NCBI GenBank assembly: GCA_016169945.1
Contig: JADLSH010000369.1
Coordinates: 1,426,001-1,490,000 of the forward strand
DNA from: Trachythela sp. YZ-2020
Lineage: Eukaryota > Cnidaria > Anthozoa > Malacalcyonacea > Clavulariidae
Reading direction: 5' to 3'
Length of the DNA: 64,000 nucleotides
Made by a program: the position numbers and the translations under genes. The notes beneath the pieces were generated by a model. The model made no database searches. It was not told the DNA's origin and saw only the letters and a list, made by a program, of their open reading frames with translations. Positions 1 through 11,437 of the stretch are shown one piece after another; position 1 is the first letter of the stretch, and every line of letters starts with the position of its first letter.

Positions 1-764
1 ATCTGTTCCGATACGTAAAAAATTATTCTTTATGCAATTTTTAAATTTTCAAAAGTTATTTTTCCTTTGTTTGCACCTCAAACAATCAATCTATTAAATA
101 TTTTTGGTTGGTAGAAAAAACTAGGCCAACATCTGTAAATATCGCTCGGAGATTCAATAGCCGAGTTTACTCGCCCCAGATCTCATTTCTAATAACCGCG
201 CGAATTCTAACGCGCGTTGCTCAGACAAAATTCCCACCTGTTTTGCAATATAGAAAAACCTTTATACCGCTTATCTTGATACAGGACTAGCTTTTAATGT
301 CCGCCGAAATTTTAAACAAGAGCGTATACACTTCGTAATGACGAATATAATCTAGAAACAGCAATATACATTTTATTTCCACATGCATAAGTTTTCTATA
401 AAGTATGATGAAATATTTAATAATTATATTAAGACTACAGGGCATGATCAACTCTCTTAACTTAACTCTTAAGGTCGGCTCAAACGTGGGAGCTGCAAGT
501 TGCGCGAGATCAAATTATTTCATGTGGCATGTTTCAGCTATAGTGTAGCCTGTACTGTAGGCATAAAAGTTGGTACCAGATTGGTCAACTATTCCTTCTA
601 TTTTGCCAAGCAAAAATGTTAAGGATTTACACCCGAGCAAGTAACATATGAGAAAGATAGCTCCAGGTCCAGATCCTCTTTGATGCTTTATATTAATATC
701 ATCCCAGTTATTTGCGATGTACTGAGTATTCAGAACGACAGAGTCAGAGACTGTTGTGAGGCAT
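1..764. other. gene-free AT-rich DNA
   Basis: I see no coding exon, RNA gene or clear repeat here. The short open frame at 108-290 has no recognisable motif or splice context and is treated as chance. Confidence 0.5.
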
Positions 765-1065
765 TTACAGACGAGGAAGTTTTCTATGACAAGTTTTCAT
801 AATTCATATGGCAAGTTTTATTTGCTCGTCTGTTACACAAGTACACTTGTTCAAAAGCTAACATGCTAGCTTTTGAACAAGTGTACTTTGCTCGTCTGTA
901 TGGGTCAACAAAGAAAACTTGTATTAGCTATCAAGCCTATCATGGCGGTCAGAAAACCAAAAATTTGTCATAGAAAATTTTGTTGTACGTACACAGTACA
1001 CACGTGCAATTGGCAAATAAAACTTGCCATATGAAAACTTGTCATAGAAAACCTGCTCGTCTGTA
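765..1065. mobile_element. MITE with about 50-bp terminal inverted repeats and a nested palindrome
   Basis: The left end begins TTACAGACGAG and is repeated inverted at the right end (CTCGTCTGTAA). The two arms match over about 50 bp, through the stretch reading AAGTTTTCATA and CATATGGCAAG on the left arm. The middle (about 823-900) holds a second near-perfect palindrome bounded by the same GCTCGTCTG motif, so a smaller relative may sit inside the larger one. There is no coding capacity. The superfamily is not assigned and no target-site duplication could be fixed. Confidence 0.75.
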
Positions 1066-4000
1066 ACCGGCTTTAGACACACTAATCAAAACTGCAGATT
1101 ACTCTTTCAAGAATTTATGAATGCCTAATCAGGTGCTGAGTCAGTACAGTGGTGTCGATCTGCATTGGCCATGATCAACAGAAACATATTACAAATTTAC
1201 AAGCAGTATTATACAGTAATTCAGTAAAACACACTCATTAATAACACACTAACTTAGAACTTATAGACGCGTTAAAACTGTTTGTATATTTACTATAAAA
1301 CATTACTCCATCAACAGAAATACTTGATAGTCCGCTATAAATATGTCATGACATTAATTGTCGAATTGATTCATTATTTTGCTAGCTCATGATGTTGATT
1401 AGAAAGCATTTATATCATATTTATTATCTCATCTTTTATCTTCAGTGCAATTTTCATCCCAGCATGCCTCTCGTGCCTCATACTCTTTATCTGCATTCAT
1501 TTCTGATGGTAGACAAGATGGCGTCATTATACTAACTAAAAACAGGTGCCTTCAACATCCCCTTCGGCACTGGTACCTTATGATGACCTGTTCTGTTCTT
1601 GCTGTTGATTGTCTGCATGTGTAATCAAACTTCTAATGTACGTACCCCGAAGGGGCATAACAAAAGGTACGTATTAGAAAGGTCTCCATTTTATAGAGAT
1701 CACCTCGATAATGTTACTTTTCAAACTCCACTGAAATTTCCAGTGTTCAGTAAATAAAACACGCCTATTGTATGGACAATTTTGTAAGGGTTTGATTTTG
1801 CAAATACCTGGTCTGACATATCATCATCAGATCAGAGGTTCGACTTTCTCTACACAATCATAATGGTGCGTAAATAGGCGAACTTATTCCCGTCCATTTG
1901 GAGTTGTCAAATTATCGTGGTACGGTAAAATGCTACACACACATGAGTTTGCGAAATTTTCAAATATAAATGTAAATCCTTAATTGTACGAGCAAATATC
2001 TTAGGATTACTTGTTTGTTTGTTCTTTCAAACACGTTGTTTTCTTATTTGAATGATAACAAACAAACAAAAGAATAGCAATTAACTACGTCCGTTTCGTC
2101 TATAACGGAATTCAATTTAAAAACGTTCGGAAATTGTCAAAAGAAAACTTTTGTTGAACCTCCATTTTGAATACTTTTGCTCATTCGATTTATTAATTGT
2201 CACAACCAATCAGAATTCAGTAATTTTGTTATGCTAAACAAATTTAAGTAATTTAATTCAATTATAGTAATAAGCAATGCTAAGTAATTTAATTCTCGAT
2301 TTAATTGTGGAAGGAGTTTTACTATAAACCTTCTGAGAAAGAGCTTTTTCTTTAAAAGTTAGATTGCTTTGAAATTGGTTATAATAATGTTATAACGGTA
2401 TAAAGACAGTGTCAAGATGTCACCTAGCCATGCAAATATCCCTTTAATGCATGGACCAAGTAAAAAATGATATGTATTTCATTATGAGCGTGCAGACATT
2501 TCACATAATTAATAATTCTAGATTGGGACAGTGCTTAGTATTTATCTGGTGAAAATACGAGCTATATTAAGCAAGGTCACTAACAGTTGATAGTATAGAT
2601 AATGATTTCATTACGAATCTGTCCATCGTTACATTATTGTGCGAGCACGTTTCTCTAATTAACCATTAATTAACAACAGATCAACACGTTTATCGAAAGA
2701 GCTATTTTCGCTAACCCACGCGACCTCCCAGGATGATGCGTGTGCAAACGTCTTTCGTATATTGAAATTTCGAGCGAAAAACTATTTAATAATATTTATA
2801 AGACCCGCGTTATGGTCGCATTTTTCGCAACTGCCGTTGTTTAGTTTTTATATACGTATATACATACTTTTCGTTCGACGTTTCTAACAGCAAACGATTT
2901 AAACTTTTAACAACAAACGATTTAAAAAAAGAAATAATGAAACATTAATATGCGACGAAACTTTACTTTCATATCTCAACAGTCATGCCTTTTTAGAAGT
3001 TATTTATTGAGCAATAATATTTTTAACTAGATTTCGCTTTACGCCAAGTGTATATCTGCAGGTGTTGATATATTTCAATTTAACCCTTAATGTACCGACA
3101 GGATTCTTCGTCAATGTCCTTGGTAGATAAAGGGTTAAAATTGCTTCAGAAGAGTAATTTATAGTTTTAGTTATAGTGATCGTTCATGCACGTAATAGTT
3201 TCATGTTTCATTTCATGTTCACTTTCAGCAAAAAGTATCGCGTATATTAATGGTACAAAATTCCTAAGTCAGTTGTTTTACTATTTTAATATTGGGTTAA
3301 AGTGCGATTGTTAAGAGCCACGAAATAACAAAATCGTGCGTTTTATGATGCAAGCATTAAACCTGGCAGGATTGTAGATCTCTGTGAGTTAAGAATTTAC
3401 TGATACGGAGGTACCTGAAAAATTAACCTTTTATACCGTTCAAAATGTAGTTTTTCCACAATTTGCTTATTAAATTATTATATATGTAAAAAATCAAAAT
3501 TTATAGTTTACACATGAAAAATATAGCCAACATATACTATTGAACTTTAAAAAAAAGACTATGTCTATGTTAAGGACATTTAAACGGTTACGTCGATTTT
3601 GAAACTTGTTTTGAGTTATATACGCGGTTAAATTTGATTGTCGGCAATTTTACGCCATTTTGAAGCGTAAATAACTCAAACAATTTCATGCCAAAATATA
3701 GATCTTCTGCAAATATGGTGCTTGCATATCACAAAATGAACAATTTTTCACCTAACAGCCGCACTATTAAAATAAATAAATAACGACTTTCCTCTAAAAC
3801 TTACAATTACTTTTACCTCTGAGAAAGACATTAAGCTTTAAAGTTGCATTATAAGTATACCGACGAGATGTTATTGGTAATGGAGAAATGGACTTAGAAG
3901 CATGCAGTTACGACCTAGAACATGCTCAGCACTGCACATCAGAAAATCGGGCAACTGCATGAAAAGGATCGAATGAAAACGTATGTACATTCGTGAAGAA

Positions 4001-4429
4001 AATAAAACTTGGATGAAATTTATTCGTGTTGCTGTTTCGCCAACAATCTTTGTCAGAGTTATATAGTAAAAGGAATAGGGAGTTAACCAAAGACTATACA
4101 AAAACGTTGCAACATTTTAAGTAACATTGACATAGCTTGAGAATATATATATACCTTCTTCCACTTGAAACCGCCTGGAAAGTACCATTTTGGAAGAACT
4201 GTTTGTGACTTGCCTTATTATAAATGCGAACGTGGAGACATTTCTAAACGCAATGTTGTCAGTACAGTTTTTGTTCCATCACTGGAGATCATGAAGCCGC
4301 AGTAGAAAGTGAAAGATCCTTTACAATATATATTAATATCGTTTGCAAATATATACATATATAATAAAATTATTTACACTAAATCAGTTAGCTATAGTCA
4401 TAAAATTGCTTAAAAGATAAATCAGTTAG
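1066..4429. other. gene-free AT-rich DNA
   Basis: No supported gene. Minor items are a short inverted pair around 3083-3137 (ACCCTTAATGTACC and its diverged partner) and GGTACC-containing short repeats near 1550-1680. The small minus-strand ORF at 3871-4101 has no motif and is not called. Confidence 0.45.
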
Positions 4430-4545
4430 CTAGTCATATAAAGTCTTAATGTTAGCTTTAAACCTAATCAGTGAGTCACTATGACGAATATGGTCAGGAA
4501 GTGAGTTCCATAATTTTGTTGCTGCAAAAGAGAAAGCCTATGACC
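4430..4545 (-). pseudogene. LINE reverse-transcriptase C-terminal tail fragment
   Basis: Read on the minus strand, this gives a typical C-terminal tail of a non-LTR retrotransposon RT polyprotein. It includes the residues FAATKLWNSLP followed by a basic RFKANIKTLY stretch and a stop codon. The FSxxxxxLWNSLP motif with a following Lys/Arg-rich helix is characteristic of CR1, L2 and jockey-type elements. Nothing upstream on this strand remains in frame, so it is a short, 5'-truncated dead copy. Confidence 0.65.
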
Positions 4546-4732
4546 ATAGCTGACCAATTTAACTGATGGTGACAATTTTACGTGGCAATCAGTATCGTAG
4601 GCAGGGGGGTGGTTCTGCCATACTCCGTGCAATGAACTCCAGACTTGTTCTAGTGAAAAGTTGAACTGGTCCAGGCAAAAAGTGTGGCGAGTGGTGCAAT
4701 ATCTGGAATAATGATAAACATTTTTATAAAAT

Positions 4733-4850
4733 TTTTCCTAAGGGATTCAAGAAATGAAGCGGTTGGCTATTTTAATCAGTCAAACATCAATGGATTAGTA
4801 TAATTTTATAGTTCCAATATAGAAATATTAAACTTCTATTACAGCTAACG
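4733..4850. mobile_element. solo end fragment of the CAGGGTGTCCC-type DNA element
   Basis: The stretch with GGTTGGCTATTTTAATCAGTC followed by CAAACATCAATGGATTAG closely resembles the right-hand parts of the elements at 11438-12084 and 14759-16655. The terminal TGTCCC repeat is missing. It abuts the LINE remnant that starts just downstream, so it is probably a truncated copy. Confidence 0.55.
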
Positions 4851-5391
4851 TGGTAATGGGTAGTAGTTCCAAAGGAGATTCATCCCGCCTACGGGCGAGG
4901 TGTGTACATTGACAACATCATTTGGCAGTTTGTTCCATGCAGAAGCTCCCCTGTAGGAAAAGGATTTCTTCATAAAGTCAGTGCTAGGTTTTCCTAAGTA
5001 AAGTTTACGGTCATTGTCTCTTAGTTGATAGATATCATTATGTTTAAATTTAAACATCTCAGATATGTATTCTGGTAATTCACCTTGAAGGGTCTTAAAA
5101 GTCATAATAATTTCACGTTTCTTAAGAATTTTTACAATTGGTTCCCAGCTTAATTGTTCAAATGTTTCCTAAGATCTTACTTCATTGTTTGATTCTGTGA
5201 TTACGAGCGCAGCCCCTTTTTTGCATTTTGTATAGCTTTTTAGTATGTGTATAACTACCATCATTCCACACATTTGAGCAGTATATGAAATAAAGTAAAA
5301 CTGATGAGTTATATATACTAATTTGTGCCTCATGAGTTACAAAATTTTGCGCCCGTTTCAATAGAGCGATAGATTTAGAAACATATAACAC
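4845..5391 (-). pseudogene. LINE reverse-transcriptase C-terminal remnant
   Basis: Two minus-strand open pieces, 5182-5391 and 4845-5105, read as consecutive parts of a CR1/jockey-type RT C-terminal region. The first has SKSIALLKRAQNF, SVLLYFIYCSNVWND and LYKMQKRG. The second has YQLRDNDRKLYLGKP and KKSFSYRGASAWNKLPND. They are separated by stops and a frame change, so the copy is inactive. The upstream RT core (FADD box) and endonuclease are absent. This agrees with 5' truncation on insertion. Confidence 0.75.
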
Positions 5392-5479
5392 GGCTACTTA
5401 AGAAGGTATCTGGGCAACTTGGCATGCTAAGACAATACGACCTCGATCACCCAACATTATTTACTGCCGAAAAGGTTAA

Positions 5480-5729
5480 CAAGTCTAAGGTCCGTCTTTG
5501 TTTGGATTATTGTGACATTGTTTGGAGAAATCTGGCCGCCTCGCATGAAGAAAGGATAAAGAGAGTGCAATCCCCAGCAGCAAAATTTGTATTGATGCCT
5601 GAAAGTACCGAGGGTCTGATTTCCCAATTAAAATGGTTATCATTAGCGACTCGACGGAGAATGCATCTCTTATTCTATACCTATAGACAGTATTATTCAT
5701 GTAAATATTCTAATTTTTGTATTTTCTAG
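5480..5729 (+). pseudogene. LINE RT fragment, opposite orientation to its neighbour
   Basis: Plus-strand reading gives LDYCDIVWRNLAASHEERIKRVQ and LKWLSLATRRRMHLL, the thumb-like region downstream of the RT catalytic core in CR1/L2/jockey elements (compare the family pattern DYCxxVWGN...LQKLQNRAAR...LKWLxLxxRR). It lies head-to-head with the minus-strand fragment that ends about 90 bp upstream, so these are two independent or inverted insertions. Confidence 0.7.
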
Positions 5730-6163
5730 GACATCCATTGATACCAGCATTGTGCTGACGGGTTCTATCCTAGTAATAAAAAAATATTAGTAAATAAACT
5801 AGCATTGTACAATGCTGATATTCAAAACACGTTTTTGACTGCCGTTTTCAGGCATGAGCAAAAATTATTCCCGAGGAAATCCAAGCGAATTCTAATCTTG
5901 TTTTACCGATTAAGGTACAACTCATAAATGTTTAAAAGTTGGTACCAGGTCGTTGTTAGTAATTGATATTCTCTGAAGATGTCGTTGTTAAAACGAAACG
6001 CCAGGCAGGTAAATACATGTCAAAATATTATATATTTTACAGTTCTTAACTCACTTACAATGATATACAATAGACGATCCATAGTTCAAAGGCACATTAT
6101 TTATGCAGTAATATATATATTTAGAATTGGAGAAAGATAACGATAGCGATAACGCGATAGCGC

Positions 6164-7107
6164 AGGTATAGCCAACATATTTACAAAGAATGGTTGATCG
6201 AAGTTACCGGGTGTTAAACCGACCACAATAACTCTGTCCCCATGCAGTACCTGCTATTCTGCAGCCAACAAGAACATCCCTTCAGCTTACTATATATAAC
6301 CCATGATAATCACCAAACTGCAATAACCAGCAGTTTCCAGTCAATTATGACCAGTCAGTCATACAGTTGTGGTAATATAGGTACCGTTCGATCACTTTTT
6401 GATGGGCGCAAGAGAGCGCATTAAGGGGCGCATCATTATTAACATAAAATGGGGTGCGCGCTCACATTAGCATAACGAGAGAATACGATATTCTAAGATA
6501 CTTAGTGTACGATATCCTAAATTACTATGTGATATCTTAAGATACTGTATAACATCCTAAGATATATGAGAGGATTAATGTTAGACGAAAGGTGAATATT
6601 AGTGTTACAGAAAGGGTTAGAGTTAGAAAGAGGGTTAGGGTTAGAGAGAGGCTAGGGATATGGTAAGGGTTAGAGAGAGGGTTAGAGAGAGGGTTAGAGT
6701 TACAGAAAAGTTTAGAGTCAGGGTTAGAATTAAAGAGGGTTAGAGTTAGAAAGAGGGTTAGCGTTAGAGAAAGTTCATGGTTAGAGTTAGAAAAAGAATA
6801 GGCTAATGATGAGTGTGCCTCCCCCTTTTATGTTAATGATGATGCGCCTCTTAATGCGCCTCCTTTCCCCTCCTCAAAAAAGGGGATCGAACGGTGCCTA
6901 TATTACTACTGCTGTATGACTGACTGGTCATCATTGAATGCGGACTGCTGGTTATTGCAGTTTTGTTGGTTATCATATGTTATAGTAAGCTGCAGGGTTG
7001 TTCATGTTACCTGCAAAATGGAAGGTATTGGGGACAAAATGATATTGGTCGGTTGAACCCCGAACAACGACGATCAACCACTTTTTGTTATTATGTTAGC
7101 TATACCT
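6164..7107. mobile_element. long-arm foldback element with a telomere-like loop
   Basis: Arms of about 290 bp (roughly 6164-6460 and 6823-7107) are inverted copies. Matching landmarks include GATCAACCA, GGGGACA, CTGCTGGTTATTGCAG, TGACTGACTGGTCAT and GATCGAACGGT with their reverse complements. The loop (about 6590-6790) is a degenerate array of GGGTTAGAG/GGGTTAGGG units. Part of the right arm is repeated again at about 7138-7215. No transposase is present and the target duplication is unresolved. Confidence 0.75.
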
Positions 7108-7189
7108 TCAATATTGTCATCGCTGCCTGCAAACAGGTTATAGTTAGCTGCATAGAGGTTTTGCTTTGCTGCAGAATGGCAATTATTGA

Positions 7190-7493
7190 TCACAATTGAG
7201 AGTGATAGTGGTCGGCTAAATATCCAACGTCGATCTCCCGTTCTTCGTAATCCTGCTCGCTATAGTTATCTAGCTGGTCTTGGCTGGTTGTCGGTGTGTA
7301 GTTCGATAACTGGTTGACATTCTGGCTACTATTGGTTGCTTGTTGGCTAGCTGGCTGGTTAAGTTGAGGAGGCTGGCTAGCTAACTGAATTGGAGCCGTC
7401 ATTGGAACAGTGACGTCGTATGAACCACGACGTTTACGAAAAACACCACGGACAAAAGATGACAGTCGTTCAGTGAGTGAACGTCTTAGCCGC
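7190..7493 (-). CDS. unrecognised candidate terminal exon, Gln/Ser/Asn-rich
   Basis: An open minus-strand frame of about 100 codons follows a good 3' splice site: a pyrimidine-rich tract ending CCCTTTAG immediately before the exon. The N-terminal half is basic (RLRRSLTERLSSFVRG, RKRRGSY). The C-terminal half is rich in Gln, Asn, Ser and Pro and ends with acidic residues (YSEQDYEERE). There is no in-frame ATG at the upstream limit, so it must be an internal or terminal exon if it is real. The last residues fall in the repeated arm of the neighbouring foldback. I do not recognise the product, and no upstream exon was found. Confidence 0.25.
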
Positions 7494-7557
7494 AACCTAA
7501 AGGGAACAAGAAATTATGCCGTAGTTTTGTGGAGTTTTTGTTAGGAATAATGTACGG

Positions 7558-7989
7558 GTGTCCATTGGGCGAGCCTTAGCATCTGAAGTAGATATTGAAA
7601 TTATTGACACAATTATGCTGATCCCTCCGAATGAAATTGTCATTACTTACCAAGAATGCTTTGCGATTTGCTTAATACTCGGTCGGTTCTTTGGATCCAT
7701 GGTGAATAATTTGGTTAGAAGGTTTTCCACTTCTACAAAAGAAAACGTATAGTATATTAATCAATTACTGTCTTCTATGTCGCCGAAGGTTTCTGCCGAG
7801 CGTTTTGCGACATCGGCGAGATTTGACGCGACAACATATATTAAGATATATTGCCTTCAAGCAGCTACAATGTTGCAAGAAACAAAAGCGATCGTTTTTT
7901 GCGACGGCCCGTCGACGACAACTTTTCGTGAATTAATTAACTCCTTGGAAAACAAGCCAAAAAAGCCCAAAATTTCTATGGTTATCTGA
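7558..7989 (+). other. two adjacent unrecognised open frames
   Basis: Plus-strand frames at 7558-7752 and 7777-7989 have protein-like composition. The second contains LQAATMLQETKAIVFCDGP and FRELINSLENKPKKPK. They are separated by a stop and a short gap, and no splice sites clearly link them. No family was recognised. They could be a decayed gene or chance. Confidence 0.2.
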
Positions 7990-8156
7990 TTAAAGTAGAT
8001 TATAGTGATCCAAAGTAGATTATATCTGATTATAGTGATCCAAGGATAGTGCAAAGTTTTAAAAGACAAACGCTATGTTATATGGTTTAAGCGCGTACGT
8101 AATTGTTGTGCATCCATGTTGTGTTGTGTTGTGTTGATATTTGCATATGACGTATT

Positions 8157-8380
8157 TACACGAGCAATTTCTATTTGGCAATTTTTACCTTTACTATTTT
8201 TATTTGCCCTTGAAAATTGATGAAATGTGACAAGCTTTTGAAAAGCTAGCGCATGCCAGTTTTTCAACAAGTACACTTGTCAATGAAAAGCTTGTAACAT
8301 TTCATCATTTGCACGGTCACGGGCAAATAAAAACTGTTGTCTGTGGAAGTAAAAATTGCCAAATAAAAACTGCCCGTTTA
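8157..8380. mobile_element. MITE related to the 765-1065 element
   Basis: The inverted ends share TATTTGGCAATTTTTAC and its complement. The inner part is a second inverted pair built on GATGAAATGT and ACAAGCTTTT, with a CAACAAGTACACTTG motif shared with the element at 765-1065. No coding capacity. The boundaries are approximate. Confidence 0.6.
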
Positions 8381-8386
8381 CACTAA

Positions 8387-8605
8387 CGCCTGTATTCTAA
8401 AAGCTCACTCACGCTCACACTCAAAGAGTGGAGCTTCTCTTGAGTGTCAGTGCTGTTTTTGAATAGCTGGAGGGTGAGTAGTCACATAGCATGGTACGGC
8501 ACTAACCCTCCAGCTATTCAAAAACAGCACTGAAACTCAATGGAAGCTCAGATTGAACCTCCACTCTTTGAGTGTGGGTGTGAGTGAGCTTTTAGAATAC
8601 AGGCG
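8387..8605. mobile_element. palindromic MITE, about 219 bp
   Basis: The left end CGCCTGTATTCTAAAAGCTC is perfectly inverted at the right end (GAGCTTTTAGAATACAGGCG). Inner blocks (CTCACACTCAAAGAGTGGA; GCTGTTTTTGAATAGCTGG) are also inverted, so almost the whole element folds into one hairpin. It lies directly beside the preceding MITE, so two elements are stacked end to end. Confidence 0.8.
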
Positions 8606-9595
8606 TATGTCTAGAATAGAGTTTAACATTGTCATTGAGTCCATAAATCATATGATATGCTGTAACTGTATTTTATATCACTTTGATCATATTAAAACTT
8701 TTATATATTACAAACGGCTGTTGCTTTTGCACTGGATTTGACTCTCGTTGCATTGTCCACCGTAAATCTTAATAATAATTAACGTCTCAACCATGCATTG
8801 CTATTATAATAATGTATTAGGCCTAAAAGAGATACTATCTTTATGTGATGCCAAGATTCAAGAAGCCAAGGTAAAAAGCACCCCGTGTTTCACATTTTAT
8901 ACAAATACCTAAAGGTGGAGAAATACGACCAACAACATAGCGCAACTTGTGAGAAAAACTGAAGTTTTTGTTTTAAAATGCAAATTGCCCAAACCTTTAT
9001 ACCAGAAGTTCAGAACGAAGAATTATAAAAGAAATCTAATTTGTTTGTCCTATAATATTGCGTAACAAATGTCAAATTTCACTAGTTCATACTACACTCT
9101 AGTGGGCTCTACAAATTTAATACACTCTACGAGTATACGGACAGAGTACCAGCAACTTCCACTATACTATTCGCTAGAAACAATACAGTAGCCGTATTAA
9201 TGTGTATAAATTGTACACAAGTCGACTTATTTTAGATCGCTGGTAAAATCCAATGCTCAATACTATTACTATAACATATTCGATATTTACTGTAATATAA
9301 GGCCAAGGGGATCTCATCCGGTCTCCCTCCCCCACAATAGAACGCCTGCCACGCAGGCTAACACTGCCCTAAACAAGAAATGATCAGCTACATTCACTAT
9401 ACTATCTATACAAATTGTATAGATAATACAATCAATCTATTATCTATACATTCTCAAACTCATTAATAATTCATGAGCAAAACACAAAGGAAATCACCAC
9501 CTTATCGTTGTCTTGATACCACGGTAATAAACACCCATAAATTAACTCAACTTTCGCGTTGAATTTCTCTTTAAATACTGGTTTGTTTGAGAAGC
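8606..9595. other. gene-free stretch
   Basis: No exon or RNA gene is seen. Short GC-rich scraps near 9318-9365 (AACGCCTGCCACGCAGGCTAAC) match a scrap at about 30285-30310 (CGCCTGCTACGCAGGCTAAG). They look like remnants of one dispersed repeat. Confidence 0.4.
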
Positions 9596-9740
9596 TATAT
9601 CATACACTCGAAGTCGTTATTATAGTGATTTAAAAACACCTCAAAGTATGTTAAAAAAAAATCGGCTAGCGCCTTGTTTTTCAACACACTTTTCGGTGTT
9701 TCAAATCACTATAATAAACTCCTTCTCGTGTATGATATAT
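9596..9740. mobile_element. short palindromic MITE
   Basis: ATATCATACACTCGAAG at the left is mirrored by CTTCTCGTGTATGATATAT at the right. The inner block TTATTATAGTGATTT pairs with AAATCACTATAATAA. The loop is short and holds GGCTAGCGCC. No coding capacity. Confidence 0.7.
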
Positions 9741-10488
9741 TACATCAATCTATACAATTTTTAACATCATTCAACAACATATATTTGAAATACTGAATAA
9801 TGTCAAGTTTTTCACGTTCGACCTCAGTACGTATTTAATTGTCATCATACACAGTGCGCATGCGCCTTTTTTGTTTACTGACTCGCTGAATCTGTTATAC
9901 ATTGTTATAGATATAGTATCAGATATATTTCGCTATTCTGTTTAAGTAAATGAACAAATTAATCTCCGAACAGATTAACTTCATTGTAGACCCCACGTTT
10001 GAAAACTCCAGTCTAGGATCTTCATCAAAGATTAGGATTAGATTAGGGTTAACTCGAGGTTAGATTACGATTGCATGAATTAGGAATAGTTTGATGGTAG
10101 AAATCGCTGAATGTAGAATTGAGAATCTTATTTGAAATACACCAATTTATACAAATGCCCCAATTTATCAAAGTAAGTCATTAATCAAGTTTTACTCAAT
10201 TGTTTTCATGCATGTTCTTGTGGAAACTTTTACTTTCACAATTTGCCTGCTGCGGGCAGCGTTGGTTCATTCAGAACTTGACGTGCCAAGTTTTAATGAC
10301 AAAATAAATGGGCTGATGTACTGTTTTTCAAGGAATGGAAAAAGGGAATTTCTAATGAAAGATCGCCGTATCCCATCAATCTTCAATTTGCTTCCTATAC
10401 TCAATTGTCTTCTGTATAGAACTGAAACAAATCCCTCACAAAAGACTGCCGACAGAGTATTTTGAACAACTTCCTACAGTTTTAACCA
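9741..10488 (+). other. mostly empty; possible signal-peptide exon at 10208
   Basis: The stretch has no clear gene. An 85-codon frame at 10208-10465 begins with a hydrophobic, signal-peptide-like run (FTFTICLLRAALVHS). It lies just upstream of the vWA pseudogene on the same strand. It could be that gene's former first exon, but no donor site or homology supports this. Confidence 0.25.
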
Positions 10489-11232
10489 GGAATAGTCGGT
10501 AAAAGAACACTTACAGAAGAAGACACTGTTGTTGTTATGGATGGATCTGGGTCAATTGGTTCATGTGAATTTCGCGAAGGAAAAAAGGTGATGTCATATT
10601 TGATCAAAATATGCCAGGAACGAAAAACGCTTGACTCTTCCTATTGCTGCCGATACGCTGGAATCACCTGTGCTAGCTGAGAAACACGGTACAAATACAC
10701 ATGATGCATTGGAAAAAGCAGCCTCAGTAGTCCGAGCAGGTTTGAGCAAAATGTTTGTCACCCCAATTTCCATTACAAAAATATTTAGTTTAGGTTTCGT
10801 AAAGGTAAGTATCCTAGGCCTTATTGTAAACAGAAATTAAACAAAATCTTGCTGCATGAAAACCAAAAGTTTTACCTTACGTTGCTCTTTATAATGGAAC
10901 GTATTTGTTGCTTGGCCGATGTTTGATAGCTCGCTACTTCCGTGGGTAAAACTAAGAAAATATTGTTCTTTAATTTGTATATCCGGCGCTAGTCGAATAA
11001 TAAGCAAAAAAAACAATAGCCAGCGCAAAAAAGATAAAGAATGTGGGTGACGTGTAGAACTCTTTGTTGTGGCCGTCGGTGACAAATATCCCAGAAATAG
11101 ATGAAATGGCTCAAGTGGCTACTTATCCACCACAGGCCACATTTTCCGAGTTGAGAAACAGCGACCTCAAATACGTTTTCAAATTGGCTTTGAAGAGAGT
11201 GAATAATAAGTACAAGGCGAAGAAACATACTT
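10489..11232 (+). pseudogene. decayed von Willebrand factor A domain gene
   Basis: From 10489 the frame reads into TEEDTVVVMDGSGSIGS, the MIDAS motif DxSxS of vWA domains that binds a divalent metal. It continues through REGKKVMSYLIKICQER and YCCRYAGITCAS, as in matrilin or collagen-type A domains, and then meets a stop at 10678. The next vWA block, GTNTHDALEKAASVVRAG, continues in a different frame and ends at a good donor (AAG|GTAAGT, 10805/10806). A second piece from about 11045 has VELFVVAVGDK. It then shifts frame to PEIDEMAQVATYPP and YVFKLALKRV and stops at 11230-11232. At least two frameshifts and internal stops make it a pseudogene. The family normally acts in extracellular matrix or adhesion. 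Confidence 0.75.
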
Positions 11233-11437
11233 TGACAGATTGATGGATTGATTAAAGCATGCACTAAATTTACAAATGTGATTATAAATGCTGATTATAG
11301 AAATAGACTTGTAATGAACATGCAATCTCAACTAATTTGTTCAATCATTTACTTTAGTCTTTACCCAAACGACTGAAATCCAGGACCCATATTGATAGCA
11401 GTATTTTGTAACTGAAATGGTTTTCCTGTAATATATA

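Noticed and set aside
6590..6790. A true telomere
   Set aside because: The units are degenerate, on one strand only, and enclosed by an inverted repeat with unique DNA on both sides.
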